64,000 nucleotides of DNA from Kribbella sp. NBC_00382 (GCF_036067295.1 NZ_CP107954.1:5642001-5706000); one strand, 5' to 3'. Shown: positions 44,134-53,640, counted from the first letter of the stretch. Translations and numbers: made by a program. The notes: a model not told the origin generated them from the letters alone.

Positions 44134-45433
44134 GGCAGGCACCGCCGCGAGCTCCGCTGCCACCACCTTGCCCGAACCCGTGCGGCAACGGGTTCTGACC
44201 TTGGCCGCCCAGGCGTTGGGGCAGTTGCCCGCGACAGACATCCCGGCTCCGCTGCGGCGGTTCGCCAGCTTCGCGCCCGGCAAGCGCGCGAAGCTCTCGG
44301 CGTCCGTACTCGGCCCGATCCTCGCGACCGACGACCATTTCCGCAAACTGGTCGCTTTCGAGGTACGCCGTGGGCACCCCGAATTGGGTGACGCAGTCGC
44401 CGACGGACTCGCAGTGCCGGCCGCCGAGCCGACGGAGGTCGCGGCACTCGCGTACCTGCTCAGGCCGGACGACTGGGAGCAGCGGGTCGCCGATGCCGCC
44501 CAGTTGCCGCCGGAGAAGCCCGGCGTCGACGAGGACGCCGTCACGCGCCTGCACGACCAGCTCGACCAGGCCCGCACCGAGACCCGCCAGGTGCGTGAAC
44601 GCCTGCGCGAGCAGGTCACCGAGCTGAAGGCCGAGAATGTCACCCTCCGCCGCAAGCTGAACGAAGCACGCCAACGGATCACCGGCCTGCAGACCGATCT
44701 CGAACTGCGCACGACCGAGGCCGCGACCGCTGACGCACGGGTTGATGCTGCCCGGGCCGAGGTCGAGCGCGAGGTGCGCAAGCTCCGGGCCCGGATCACC
44801 GAACTCGAGGCGGTCGAGCACGCGGCCCGCCGTACTGCGGGGCAGGAAAAGGAACTGGCCTCGACCAGAACCCGCCTGCTGCTGGACACCTTGGTCGAAG
44901 CAGCGGGAGGACTCCGTCGCGAGCTGACCCTGCCGCCCGGGGGAGACCTCCGCCCGGCCGACACCGTCGCCGGCGTCGAACCCGCGACGGCGCCCGTCGG
45001 CCGTACCGCGCCGGCCGACGACCCGACGCTCTTCGACGAGCTGCTCGCGCTGCCGCAGGTACATCTGATCATCGACGGCTACAACGTCACCAAGACCGCC
45101 TGGCCGAGCACCCCGCTGCACTCCCAGCGCCAGCGCCTCGTCACCGCGCTCGGCGCCCTGGTCGCGCAGCGGCGGATCGAGGTCACTGTCGTCTTCGACG
45201 GCGCGGAGCTGTCCGGCCCGGTCCAACTGAACCCACCGCGCGGCGTCCGCGTCCGTTTCAGCCCCGCCGGCGTGATCGCCGACGAGGTGATCCGCCAGCT
45301 GGTCCGCGCCGAGCCGCCAGGCCGCCCGGTCGTGGTCGTCTCCACCGACCGCGAAGTTGCCGAGAGCACCGTCACGATGGGCGCCCGCGCCCTGTCCGCC
45401 ACCACCCTGATCAACCGCATCGCCCGCGGCTGA
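44126..45433 (+). CDS. NYN-domain RNA-binding/nuclease-like protein with coiled coil
   Basis: The 435-residue protein has an alpha-helical N-terminal domain, a long coiled coil (about residues 145-260, heptads rich in Glu, Arg and Leu) and a C-terminal NYN/PIN-like domain of the YacP type: HLIIDGYNVTK, VTVVFDGAEL, and VVVVSTDREVAE, giving the conserved Asp residues. It may be an RNase or an RNA-binding protein. Start GTG 44126 is chosen from the N-terminus and the overlap with the small ORF; evidence for it is modest. Confidence 0.85.
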   Translation: MAEAGTAASSAATTLPEPVRQRVLTLAAQALGQLPATDIPAPLRRFASFAPGKRAKLSASVLGPILATDDHFRKLVAFEVRRGHPELGDAVADGLAVPAAEPTEVAALAYLLRPDDWEQRVADAAQLPPEKPGVDEDAVTRLHDQLDQARTETRQVRERLREQVTELKAENVTLRRKLNEARQRITGLQTDLELRTTEAATADARVDAARAEVEREVRKLRARITELEAVEHAARRTAGQEKELASTRTRLLLDTLVEAAGGLRRELTLPPGGDLRPADTVAGVEPATAPVGRTAPADDPTLFDELLALPQVHLIIDGYNVTKTAWPSTPLHSQRQRLVTALGALVAQRRIEVTVVFDGAELSGPVQLNPPRGVRVRFSPAGVIADEVIRQLVRAEPPGRPVVVVSTDREVAESTVTMGARALSATTLINRIARG

Positions 45434-45481
45434 AATCGGGGCCGTAGCGGGCCGGTGACACGCGGTCCGCAGAAAACTGTC

Positions 45482-45537
45482 GGTGGGGGTCTTTAGCGTC
45501 CTTCTCAGCCGGATGCAAGTCCGGGTGCTTCCCCACC
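45482..45537 (+). promoter_or_regulatory. Promoter and structured leader before the Cys-rich small gene
   Basis: TAGCGT (45494-45499) fits a -10 box. In the DNA GGTGGGG (45482-45488) pairs with CCCCACC (45531-45537), and an inner CCGGA/TCCGG hairpin lies at 45509-45524. The transcript would start near 45506, so only the inner hairpin is certain to be in the RNA. It ends just ahead of the GGAGG of the next gene. Confidence 0.35.
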
Positions 45538-45549
45538 TTGGAGGACGTT

Positions 45550-45789
45550 GTGCTGATCGACTGCGACGCGTGTGCGATGAGAGGCCCCGGCTGCCGTGAC
45601 TGCGTGGTCACCGTGGTGCTCGGCATGCCACCCGAGCAAACCTCACTACGTATCGACGACGAAGAACTAGCTGCCCTGGACGTCCTCGCCCAATCCGGCC
45701 TGGTCCCACCACTACGCCTGGTGCACGCCGTCAGCAGCGTCGAGCCAAGTGTTGCTGGAGAAGGCGAAACGGCCGCCGACGCGGTCTGA
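45550..45789 (+). CDS. Small conserved Cys-rich actinobacterial protein
   Basis: The 79-residue protein starts VLIDCDACAMRGPGCRDC, a Cys-rich N-terminus that could bind metal, and continues with LAQSGLVPPLRLV. Proteins of this pattern are widespread in actinobacteria but have no known role. GTG 45550 has GGAGG 5 nt upstream; an earlier in-frame TTG lies within that site. Confidence 0.8.
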   Translation: MLIDCDACAMRGPGCRDCVVTVVLGMPPEQTSLRIDDEELAALDVLAQSGLVPPLRLVHAVSSVEPSVAGEGETAADAV

Positions 45790-45913
45790 TTGCCTCAGAA
45801 CTGCCGGTCAGCCGCCTGTTGCCGGCGATAGGCCGCAAATAGCGTTTCTCCCCGTCAGCAAGGACGAATCTGGGGAGAGAACGATGCAAGACGACACAGG
45901 GTGGGGCTAAGAG

Positions 45914-48160
45914 TCAGGTCGACGTGTGGGGCAGCTGGTCCAGCGCGGTCTGCAGCTCCAGCCGGCGGGGATCGCCGAGTTCATCGGCGACCCGCAGGGC
46001 GGCCAGATAGGCAGCTCTCGCCTCGCCGGTCCGGCCGAGTTGTACCAGTGTCCTGGCGACGGCTTCATGACCGCTGATCTGACCGTTGGGGTTGTTGGTC
46101 CGCTGCGCCAGGGCGGCGCTCTTGCGGAACCAGGCCAGCGCCTGCTCGGGCTCACCGCTGAGCCGCAGGATCTCCGCCCGGGCGCCGATACAGGCCGTCT
46201 CGACATCCGTCGCACGCAACCGCCGGCTCATCGGCAGCACCCGTTCGAACGCGGCTTCGGCCAGTTCGAGCTGCTCCCCGCGCAGGTGGATGAAGCCGGT
46301 GTTGAGCAGCGCGAGCATGGCGCCGTACTCGTCGCCGTCCTCGTCCGCGATCTGCACGCACGCCGCGTAGTACCGGACCGCGGCGGCGTCGTCGCCGCGA
46401 TCGGCCGCGAGGATGCCGAGGGTGCTGAGGGCTCTGGCAAGCGGTAGCCGATGGTTGCCTTCGCGCGCGATCGCCGCGGCCTTCTCCAGCTGTTCCTGTG
46501 CCTGGTCGAACTCGCGCAACTCCCGGTACGCGACACCGAGACCGCAGTGGAGAATGCCTTCGCGTTCCTTGTCGCCGAGCCGCTCGGCCGCGACCAGCGC
46601 ATGCTGGTGGGTCGCCAGCCAGACCGGCCAGACCTTCCTGATGCTGAAGAAGTCGATCATGCTCGTCGGCAACTGGACAGCATGCCGGTCCTGCCCTGAC
46701 CAGACCGCCAGTTCCACCGCGTCCGCGATGTTGGCCAACTCGTCGGCGCACCACTGACCGGCGGCCTCGGGCGTTCCGAAGGACTCCGTGATCACGCCGT
46801 CCAGTGCGGGGTCCACCGGGGTGCGGACACGCGAGGGCCGAAGGGCGAGGTTGGCCGCCTCAGCTGCCTGGAGGTAGTAGTCGAGTGCCCGGCGCACAGC
46901 CGCCGCGTCCGGCTCCGCGCATCGCTGCGCGAAGAGCTTGACCAGGTCGTGCAGATCGAAGCGTCCGTCAGCTCGCTGCTGGACCAGATTGAGCGCTGCC
47001 AGCCGCTGCAACCGGCCCTCGGCCAGCTCGGTCGGCGAGGCCATCAGGGACGCCACCACGTTCGTGCCGAACGTAGTACCGGGGAGCATGCCCAGCCGGC
47101 CGAAGAGCAGCTTCAGCTCGTCGGGAAGCCGGTCGTAGGACAGGTGGAAGGCCGATAGGACGGACGCGGCCGGGTCCTCCGGCAGCGAGAGACGTTCGAG
47201 CCGGCCCGGTGCCGCCAAGGCGTCGGCCGACTCGCGCAAGGTGTTTTGCTCACCGAGTGCGATCCCCGCTCCGACCACCCGGATGGCCAGTGGTAGTCGG
47301 CCGCAGAGGTCGATGATCTCGGCCGCGGCCCCGCGATCGCCGTCCACCTCTTCGGCGCCCACGATCGCCCGGAGGAGTTGGCCCGCCTCGGATTCGGTCA
47401 TGGCGTCGAGCAGCAGCGGCTTCGCTCCGTCGCGAACGACCAGCCCGGCCAGCCGCTCGCGACTGGTGATGACGGTCGCACAGCTGGGCGATCCCGGCAG
47501 CAGCGGCCGGACCTGTTCGGCGGTGGCCGCGTTGTCGAGCACGATCAGCAGCCGCCGATCGGCGACCAGAGAGCGGAAGAGCGCTGACCGTTCGTCCAGG
47601 GCTGCGGGCTGCTCGCCCGGAGCGACTCCGAGCGCGCCGAGCATCCCGCCGAGCGCCCGGGCGGGATCTAGCGGGGTGTGCCCGGGCGTGAATCCGTGCA
47701 GATCGACGTACAGCTGGCCGTCCAGGAATCGCGCCGACGCGCCGTGGGCCCAGTGCACTGCCAGCGCCGTCTTCCCGCTCCCGCCGATGGCCGTGATCGT
47801 CACGATCCGGGCCGACGGGCGGTCCGAGACGAGCTCGTCCAGCTGCCGCAGCTCGGCGAACCGGCCGGTGAAGTGCACGTCGGCGGCCGGCAGTTGGTGC
47901 GGCGCGTTCGACGGCTGCTGGCCGGTGGCCGGCGGGGGAGCGTCGGCGGCGACCAGCGCGAGCAGCTGCCGGGTCTCGTCGGCGGACAGATCGAGCGCGG
48001 TGGCGATCAGCCGGATCGACTTCGCCCGCGGCCTGGCCACCCGGCCGGCCTCGACCTCGCGCAGGGAGCGCGCGGACAGCGAGGCCTTCTCGGCCAGTTC
48101 CTCCTGGGTCAGTCCACCTCGCCGGCGGAAGGCCCGGATCTGCTGGCCGATCTCGGTCAC
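45914..48160 (-). CDS. XRE-family regulator with NB-ARC and TPR domains
   Basis: The 748-residue protein has an N-terminal XRE helix-turn-helix (FRRRGGLTQEELAEKASLS), an NB-ARC-type ATPase (Walker A TAIGGSGKTALAV, Walker B RRLLIVLDNA, GRLPLAI), a winged-helix part and at least five TPR-like repeats to the end. Such STAND proteins respond to a ligand or partner bound by the repeats and then oligomerise. GTG 48160 has AGAGGA upstream; an ATG at 48202 would add 14 residues but has no such site. It lies opposite the NlpC/P60 gene; the target is unknown. Confidence 0.88.
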   Translation of the reverse strand: MTEIGQQIRAFRRRGGLTQEELAEKASLSARSLREVEAGRVARPRAKSIRLIATALDLSADETRQLLALVAADAPPPATGQQPSNAPHQLPAADVHFTGRFAELRQLDELVSDRPSARIVTITAIGGSGKTALAVHWAHGASARFLDGQLYVDLHGFTPGHTPLDPARALGGMLGALGVAPGEQPAALDERSALFRSLVADRRLLIVLDNAATAEQVRPLLPGSPSCATVITSRERLAGLVVRDGAKPLLLDAMTESEAGQLLRAIVGAEEVDGDRGAAAEIIDLCGRLPLAIRVVGAGIALGEQNTLRESADALAAPGRLERLSLPEDPAASVLSAFHLSYDRLPDELKLLFGRLGMLPGTTFGTNVVASLMASPTELAEGRLQRLAALNLVQQRADGRFDLHDLVKLFAQRCAEPDAAAVRRALDYYLQAAEAANLALRPSRVRTPVDPALDGVITESFGTPEAAGQWCADELANIADAVELAVWSGQDRHAVQLPTSMIDFFSIRKVWPVWLATHQHALVAAERLGDKEREGILHCGLGVAYRELREFDQAQEQLEKAAAIAREGNHRLPLARALSTLGILAADRGDDAAAVRYYAACVQIADEDGDEYGAMLALLNTGFIHLRGEQLELAEAAFERVLPMSRRLRATDVETACIGARAEILRLSGEPEQALAWFRKSAALAQRTNNPNGQISGHEAVARTLVQLGRTGEARAAYLAALRVADELGDPRRLELQTALDQLPHTST

Positions 48161-48359
48161 GGGCCGTCCTCTCAGAGCCGACGACAGGTGCTGCCGCGCC
48201 ATCTTAGTGACACCCGCTCACGCTCTGCATCAGCGGGCGTGGCCAGCAGTGTCGGGGGGAACGCTGCTGGGAAAGGCGAAACGGCGGCCTGCGTGGTGCG
48301 AACACGTCAGTACAAAGGGCGTTCGCGACGTTAAGTTTGGATCAAACCAGAGGGGCGAA

Positions 48360-48389
48360 TTGCACCGGTCACGAATCGGTTACTACTGT
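48360..48389 (+). promoter_or_regulatory. Promoter of the NlpC/P60 gene
   Basis: TTGCAC (48360-48365) and TACTGT (48384-48389) are 18 bp apart. Transcription would start near 48396 and leave a 5' leader of about 130 nt before the GTG at 48528. No known riboswitch was recognised in it. The remaining part of 48203-48359 shows nothing I can name. Confidence 0.5.
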
Positions 48390-48527
48390 TACCTCTCGTT
48401 GCCTCACAGTGTCGGTCGACCAGGCCGGACGGGCAGCGAAGATCTAGCCGAGGGGTGACCGACCGGCCGTACCGGCCAGGTGGGTTGACGGGGACGGCGT
48501 CGAGCAGAGGAAGGGACCGACCGGGCT

Positions 48528-49595
48528 GTGTCCATCGGCCGCACGAAGCGCTTCAAGGGAATTGCCCTCGCCGCCATCACCTCCACCGCAGTCGTCGCTG
48601 GAGTGATCTTCATCCAGAGCGGGGCGGACGCGGATCAGAAACCGACCTTGGAGCAGGCGAAGGCCCAGGTGGCCGCGCTGCAGACCAAGGCGGCGGACGC
48701 CGGTGAGGCGGCCAACGACCTTCGTGGCCAGATCACCGCCGCGCAGATCCGGGTCAAGGCGCTGCAGGCCGGGATCGCGAAGCAGCAGGTGCAGGTCGAC
48801 GCGGTCAAGCGCCAGATCGGCTCCCTCGCGGTGGCCGGGTACCAGACCTCCGGGATGACGACGACGGCGCAACTGCTGCTGTCGACGAACCCCGACCAGT
48901 TCCTCAGCCAGGCCTCCACCGCGCAGGCGTTCGCCGGCCAGCAGAACTCGGCGCTCCGCCGGTTCCAGTCGGCCCAGGGCAAGCTCGCCGACCTGCAGGC
49001 CAGTCAGCAGAGCGAGCTCGCCGCGCTGCAGGCCGTGCAGTCCCAGCAGGACGGCCTGAAGAAGCAGCTGCAGGCCAACCTCGACGCCGCCGAGAAGGTG
49101 CTGAGCAAGCTCAGCGACGCCGAGCGCGACCGGATCAACCAAGAGAACGAGAAGGAAGCGCAGAAGGCCCGCAACGAGCGCCCGACCCGCAGCGGCGACC
49201 GGACCTCCGAGGACCCCGAGAACAACACCCCGGTACCGGCCAGCGGCCGCGCGGCCGCGGCTGTCGAGGCCGCGATGAACCAGCTCGGCGACAGCTACGT
49301 CTGGGGCGCCGACGGCCCGAGCTCGTTCGACTGCTCCGGCCTGACGATGTACGCCTGGGGCAAGGCCGGCGTCTCGCTCTCGCACTCCTCCAAGGCGCAG
49401 TACGGCGAAGGCCGCCACATCAGCCGCGGTGACCTCCAGCCCGGCGACCTGGTCTTCTACGGCTCGCCGATCCACCACGTCGGGATGTACATCGGCAACG
49501 GCCGGATGGTGCACGCGCCGAACCCGGGCAAGCCGGTCAAGACCGACGATCTCGACTACATGAGCGGCTACACCGGCGCGGTCCGCCCGGGCTGA
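48528..49595 (+). CDS. Secreted NlpC/P60 peptidoglycan endopeptidase with coiled coil
   Basis: The 355-residue protein has a signal/anchor sequence (FKGIALAAITSTAVVAGVIF), a long coiled coil (about residues 38-205, rich in Ala, Gln and Lys) and a C-terminal NlpC/P60 domain with SFDCSGL (nucleophile Cys), PGDLVFYG and HHVGMYIGN (His). It cuts D-Glu-diaminopimelate bonds in cell wall peptides, like the RipA/RipC family; the coiled coil suggests control by a membrane partner such as FtsEX. The GTG start has only a distant AGAGGAAGGG. Confidence 0.92.
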   Translation: MSIGRTKRFKGIALAAITSTAVVAGVIFIQSGADADQKPTLEQAKAQVAALQTKAADAGEAANDLRGQITAAQIRVKALQAGIAKQQVQVDAVKRQIGSLAVAGYQTSGMTTTAQLLLSTNPDQFLSQASTAQAFAGQQNSALRRFQSAQGKLADLQASQQSELAALQAVQSQQDGLKKQLQANLDAAEKVLSKLSDAERDRINQENEKEAQKARNERPTRSGDRTSEDPENNTPVPASGRAAAAVEAAMNQLGDSYVWGADGPSSFDCSGLTMYAWGKAGVSLSHSSKAQYGEGRHISRGDLQPGDLVFYGSPIHHVGMYIGNGRMVHAPNPGKPVKTDDLDYMSGYTGAVRPG

Positions 49596-49616
49596 GCCCA
49601 CTCAAGGCATGCACTA

Positions 49617-49647
49617 CGGCTCCGGGGGACCAACACCCCCGGAGCCG
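49617..49647 (+). terminator. Intrinsic terminator after the NlpC/P60 gene
   Basis: CGGCTCCGGGGG (49617-49628) pairs perfectly with 49636-49647 over 12 bp around a 7-nt loop, 22 nt after the stop. A weak T-containing tail (CTCGTTGTT) follows. Confidence 0.75.
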
Positions 49648-49696
49648 GCTCGTTGTTCACGCCCATGTTTGACTGTCGTCCCAGGAGGACACTGAA

Positions 49697-51250
49697 GTGA
49701 CTCCTGTTACGGGGGCAGGCGAGCAGCGAGGGGCTGAGGTGGTCGACGAGCGCGGCAGTACGCTGCCCCCTGCTGGCCACGACGGTGCCGTCGACGAGTT
49801 CAGCGAGCATCGGGTTTCGCCGTCCGAGCAGACCACGATCCAGATCCCGGCGCAGCATGCGGTCGGGGAGGGCCCTGGGCGCCCGACCGCGATCCAGGTC
49901 GTGAGCAGCTGGTCGTCCGCGCACGGGCCGATCGTCAAGAAGGTCGCGCTCGGCGTCGCCGTCTGCCTGGTCGGTGTCGCCGGGTTCGCCGGACTCCGCA
50001 AGATCGCGGACGCTCCCGCCGCTCCCGATGCCCGGGGCAACAGTACGCAGGGCCCAGGCGCCGACAAGTCCACCCCGGACGAGGCGGCCGAGGGCGTACG
50101 CCGGGCCGCGGCGGGCCAGGCCGTCCTGCAGAAGATGGCCGACGCGATCGACGAGAAGCGCAAGGCGTCCTTCCTCGACACCATCGACCCGAAGGCCACC
50201 GCGTTCGACGCGCAGGCCCGGACGATCTACAGCAACCTCGGCAAGTTGCCGTTGGCCACCTTCCAGTTGCGTTATGTCAGCGACGATGTCGGCGCCCTGC
50301 CGCCCGACCGGCAGAGTGAGCTCGGCGGTACCGAGTCCTGGCTGGCTCAGGTCGAGGTGTCCTGGCAACTCAGCGGATTCGACGCCAAGCCGGCCCGCGA
50401 GACCCTGCCGGTCACCTTCGTCACGCGCGACGGTACGACGTACGCGGCATCCTTTAGCGAGCGCTTCGTGGCCGGCCAGCGGCGGCCGATCTGGGCGCTC
50501 GGCGGGATCGAGGTCGCCAAGGGTGAGCACAGCCTGGTGATCAGCCTCGACTCACAGGCCGACGCGGACGATTACGCGACCGTCACGGACCGCGCGGTCT
50601 CGTCGGTGACGAAGGTCTGGGGCAAGAACTGGAAGCAGAAGGCGGTCATCTACCTGCCCGCCAAGCAGTCCGACATGGAGTACGTGCTCGGCGCCCAGCC
50701 AGGCACCTACACCCAGATCGCCGCGGTCACGATGGCCGAGCTGGACACCCCGCTGACCGGCGCGCCGACCCGGATCGTCGCCAACCCGAAGCTGTTCGAG
50801 GAGCTCGGCCGGCAGGGCCGCCGGATCGTGCTGACCCACGAGACCACCCACGTCGCCTCGACCGCTACCGCCTCGCCGGTACCGTTGTGGCTGGCCGAGG
50901 GTTTCGCCGACTACGTCGCCTTCACCGCCGTGTCCGTCCAGGACGAATCGGCGGCGAAGGAGCTGTTCAAGGCGGTCCGGGCCGGCAAGACGCCGAAAAC
51001 GCTGCCCACCCCGGAAGCGTTCGCCGCCTCGTCGGCCGACCTGCCCCAGGCCTACGAATCGGCCTGGTTGGCCTGCCGGCTGATCAGCGAGCGGGAGGGG
51101 CAGAGCAAGTTGGTCCAGTTCTACCGGGCCGTGCACGTGTCGAAGAGCCGCACCGGATTGGCCGATGCCTTCAAGACCGTGCTCGGCACCACCGAGCAGG
51201 AGTTCACGGCCGACTGGCAGAGGTACCTGAAGAGGCTCGCCGGTGTCTGA
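49697..51250 (+). CDS. Membrane-anchored zinc peptidase-like protein (HExxH, peptidase MA type)
   Basis: The 517-residue protein has a disordered cytosolic N-terminus, one membrane helix (about residues 83-102), an NTF2-like region and a C-terminal gluzincin domain with LTHETTHVAS (HExxH) and WLAEGFADYVA (third ligand Glu). A secreted-side protease is likely; cognate substrates are unknown. GTG 49697 has AGGAGGA 7 nt upstream. The stop overlaps the next gene by 8 bp, so a three-gene operon with the M48 peptidase and glycosyltransferase is formed. Confidence 0.88.
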   Translation: MTPVTGAGEQRGAEVVDERGSTLPPAGHDGAVDEFSEHRVSPSEQTTIQIPAQHAVGEGPGRPTAIQVVSSWSSAHGPIVKKVALGVAVCLVGVAGFAGLRKIADAPAAPDARGNSTQGPGADKSTPDEAAEGVRRAAAGQAVLQKMADAIDEKRKASFLDTIDPKATAFDAQARTIYSNLGKLPLATFQLRYVSDDVGALPPDRQSELGGTESWLAQVEVSWQLSGFDAKPARETLPVTFVTRDGTTYAASFSERFVAGQRRPIWALGGIEVAKGEHSLVISLDSQADADDYATVTDRAVSSVTKVWGKNWKQKAVIYLPAKQSDMEYVLGAQPGTYTQIAAVTMAELDTPLTGAPTRIVANPKLFEELGRQGRRIVLTHETTHVASTATASPVPLWLAEGFADYVAFTAVSVQDESAAKELFKAVRAGKTPKTLPTPEAFAASSADLPQAYESAWLACRLISEREGQSKLVQFYRAVHVSKSRTGLADAFKTVLGTTEQEFTADWQRYLKRLAGV

Positions 51251-52487
51251 GCGAGCCGCCAAACTGGCTCCGGTCGGAGCTGCCCTGGTGCTCGCTGCCG
51301 CCCTGGTCGTCGTGATCGTCACGACCACGCCCTGGCACCTGATCGACCTGCCGAAGCCGGACGCCGCGCTCGACTTCAGCACCGCCGAGATCGACCAGCA
51401 GAACCAGTTCCGGCACGAGTTGTTGCCCTGGTCAACGGTCTCCTGGATCCTCTCGCTGCTGGTCCCGCTGACGATCGGCTTCAGCCCGCTCGGCCGCCGC
51501 CTGTACGCCGTGACGCGGATCCGCCGCTGGTACCTGGCTGTCCCCGTCGTGGTGCTCGGGCTGGGCCTGATCGCCAGCATCATCACGCTGCCGACGGACG
51601 CGATGGCTGAGCGGGTCACCCGGAAGTACGGGCTGTCCACCGAGGCGTGGGATCTGTGGCTGCGCGACCGGTTGGTCAATTGGTTGCTGATGTCACTGGC
51701 TTTGGTTGCCATCAGCCTCGGATTGATTGCCTTGGCCAAGCGATGGAAGACCTGGTGGTGGGCGCCGGCGGCGATCGCCTGCGCGGTCCTGGTGCTCGGT
51801 GTCTCGTTCGCCTACCCGGTGATCGTCGAGCCAAGGTTCAACGACTTCACTTCGATGCCGGCCGGTGCGCAGCGGGACGAGTTCATGCAACTGGCGCAGC
51901 AGGACGGCGTACCGGTCAAGGATGTGCTCGTCGCCGATGCGTCCAAGCGGACGACGACGGTGAACGCGTATGTGTCCGGCTTCGGGTCGACGCGCCGGCT
52001 GGTCGTCTACGACACGCTGCTCAAGGATGCGACGCCGGCGCAGGTGCGGTTGGTTGTCGCGCATGAGCTCGGGCATGCCGCCGAGGACGATGTCCTGCAC
52101 GGGACTTTGGTCGGCGCGCTTGGCTCGGCCTTCGCGATTGTCCTGTTGAGGTTGTTGCTCGGGGCCCGGGTCTCCGATCCACGCCGTACTGCGCTGCTGC
52201 TCGCGCTGATCGTCGCCGGTACGACGCTCGCGTCGCCCGTGCAGAATCTGGTCAGCCGCAAGATCGAGGCTCGCGCGGACTACCACTCGCTGCAGCTCAC
52301 CAAGGATCCAGCCGACTACATCGAGATGCAGCGCGAGCTCTCGGTGCGCAACATCACCGGGCTGGAGCCGAGTCGCTGGCGCTACTGGATGTTCGCCAAC
52401 CACCCGACGCCGCCGGAGCGGATCGCGATGGGGCGGGCGTGGGCTACTGAGCACGGCGAGACAGTTCCTCCACTGGTCAAGAAGTGA
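51243..52487 (+). CDS. M48 family membrane metallopeptidase (Ste24-like)
   Basis: The 414-residue protein has an N-terminal helix and four further membrane helices, then the M48 core: VVAHELGHAAEDD (HExxH) and SRKIEARADYHSL (the third ligand Glu in EARAD). The arrangement matches CAAX-protease/Ste24 homologues, which in bacteria act in membrane protein quality control. It overlaps the preceding peptidase by 8 bp and the glycosyltransferase by 4 bp. Confidence 0.92.
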   Translation: MSERAAKLAPVGAALVLAAALVVVIVTTTPWHLIDLPKPDAALDFSTAEIDQQNQFRHELLPWSTVSWILSLLVPLTIGFSPLGRRLYAVTRIRRWYLAVPVVVLGLGLIASIITLPTDAMAERVTRKYGLSTEAWDLWLRDRLVNWLLMSLALVAISLGLIALAKRWKTWWWAPAAIACAVLVLGVSFAYPVIVEPRFNDFTSMPAGAQRDEFMQLAQQDGVPVKDVLVADASKRTTTVNAYVSGFGSTRRLVVYDTLLKDATPAQVRLVVAHELGHAAEDDVLHGTLVGALGSAFAIVLLRLLLGARVSDPRRTALLLALIVAGTTLASPVQNLVSRKIEARADYHSLQLTKDPADYIEMQRELSVRNITGLEPSRWRYWMFANHPTPPERIAMGRAWATEHGETVPPLVKK

Positions 52488-53605
52488 CGGTTCTCGTTGT
52501 CACCAACGACTTCCCGCCACGGCAGGGTGGGATCGAGACGTTCGTCCGGTCGTTGTGCTCGGAGTTGCCCGACCTGGTGGTGCTGACTTCGCGGATGCCG
52601 GGTGCCGCGTCGTATGACGCTGGGCTGCCGTTTCCGGTGGTCCGCGATCGGACGTCGATGTTGTTGCCGACGGCCCGCGTGACGCGGAGCGCGGTACGGG
52701 TGATGCGGGAGTACGGGGCTGATCGGGTCGTGTTCGGTGCCGCGGCACCGCTCGGGTTGATGGGGCCGGCGCTGCGGAGGGCGGGTGCGCGGCGGATCGT
52801 CGCGCTCACTCACGGGCACGAGACGTGGTGGGCCGGTACGCCGGGAGCGCGCCAGGCACTCCGACGAATCGGGGATGCGGCCGACACGATGACGTCGGTC
52901 TCGGGCTGGTGCGAGGAGCAGATCGCGCCGGCCCTCTCCGTCGATGCCGCTGCCCGGATGCGGCGGCTGACGCCCGGCGTCGACACGTCGAGGTTCTTCC
53001 CCGGCTGCGGGGGAGAGCAGGTCCGCAAGGGTCTCGGCCTGGAGGATGTCCCGGTCGTGGTGTGCGTCTCGCGGTTGGTCGCGCGCAAAGGCCAGGACAC
53101 GCTGATCCAAGCCTGGCCCCGCGTACTCGCCGATGTCCCCGATGCCGTCCTACTCCTCGTCGGCGGCGGCCCCGACCGAGACCGCCTCGAAGACCTGGCC
53201 CGGCAGACCGGCGTGGCGCACGCTGTCCGCTTCACCGGCGCAGTCCCGTGGGAGGACATCCCGCCGTACGTCGATGCCGCCGACATCTTCGCAATGCCCT
53301 GCAGAACAAGGCGTTTCGGCCTAGAACCAGAGGCCCTCGGCATAGTCACCCTAGAAGCCTCCGCCACCGGCAAACCAGTCCTAGTAGGCGACTCCGGCGG
53401 AGCCCCCGACACAGTCCGCCACGGCCAAACCGGCTACCTGGTCGACCCCTACAACCCGGTAGCCACCGCAGTCCGCATCACCGAACTCCTCACCAACCCC
53501 GCCCGCGCGAAAGCAATGGGCGAGGCCGGCCGCGAATGGGTGCGGGAGACGTGGACCTGGTCGGGGTCCGGCCTGCTGCTGAGAGAGCTGCTGGACCTCC
53601 GCTAA
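52484..53605 (+). CDS. GT4 glycosyltransferase, PimB'-like
   Basis: The 373-residue GT4 enzyme begins VLVVTNDFPPRQGGIETFV, with SRLVARKGQDTLI and the donor-binding EPEALGIVTLEA (EX7E) motif. This combination is that of the mannosyltransferase PimB' that adds the second mannose to phosphatidylinositol mannoside. Its position next to NlpC/P60, the DEDD/GIY-YIG gene and trpD also mirrors the pimB' neighbourhood in mycobacteria. GTG 52484 lies in a GTGA overlap with the M48 gene. Confidence 0.88.
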   Translation: MTVLVVTNDFPPRQGGIETFVRSLCSELPDLVVLTSRMPGAASYDAGLPFPVVRDRTSMLLPTARVTRSAVRVMREYGADRVVFGAAAPLGLMGPALRRAGARRIVALTHGHETWWAGTPGARQALRRIGDAADTMTSVSGWCEEQIAPALSVDAAARMRRLTPGVDTSRFFPGCGGEQVRKGLGLEDVPVVVCVSRLVARKGQDTLIQAWPRVLADVPDAVLLLVGGGPDRDRLEDLARQTGVAHAVRFTGAVPWEDIPPYVDAADIFAMPCRTRRFGLEPEALGIVTLEASATGKPVLVGDSGGAPDTVRHGQTGYLVDPYNPVATAVRITELLTNPARAKAMGEAGREWVRETWTWSGSGLLLRELLDLR

Positions 53606-53640
53606 CCCAGCCCAGCCCCGTCCCGCCCCCCCCGCTCCGG

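Noticed and set aside
48396..48527. Possible c-di-AMP riboswitch in the 5' leader of the NlpC/P60 gene
   Set aside because: Such riboswitches occur before actinobacterial cell-wall hydrolases, but I could not align the conserved ydaO segments. A covariance-model search would decide.
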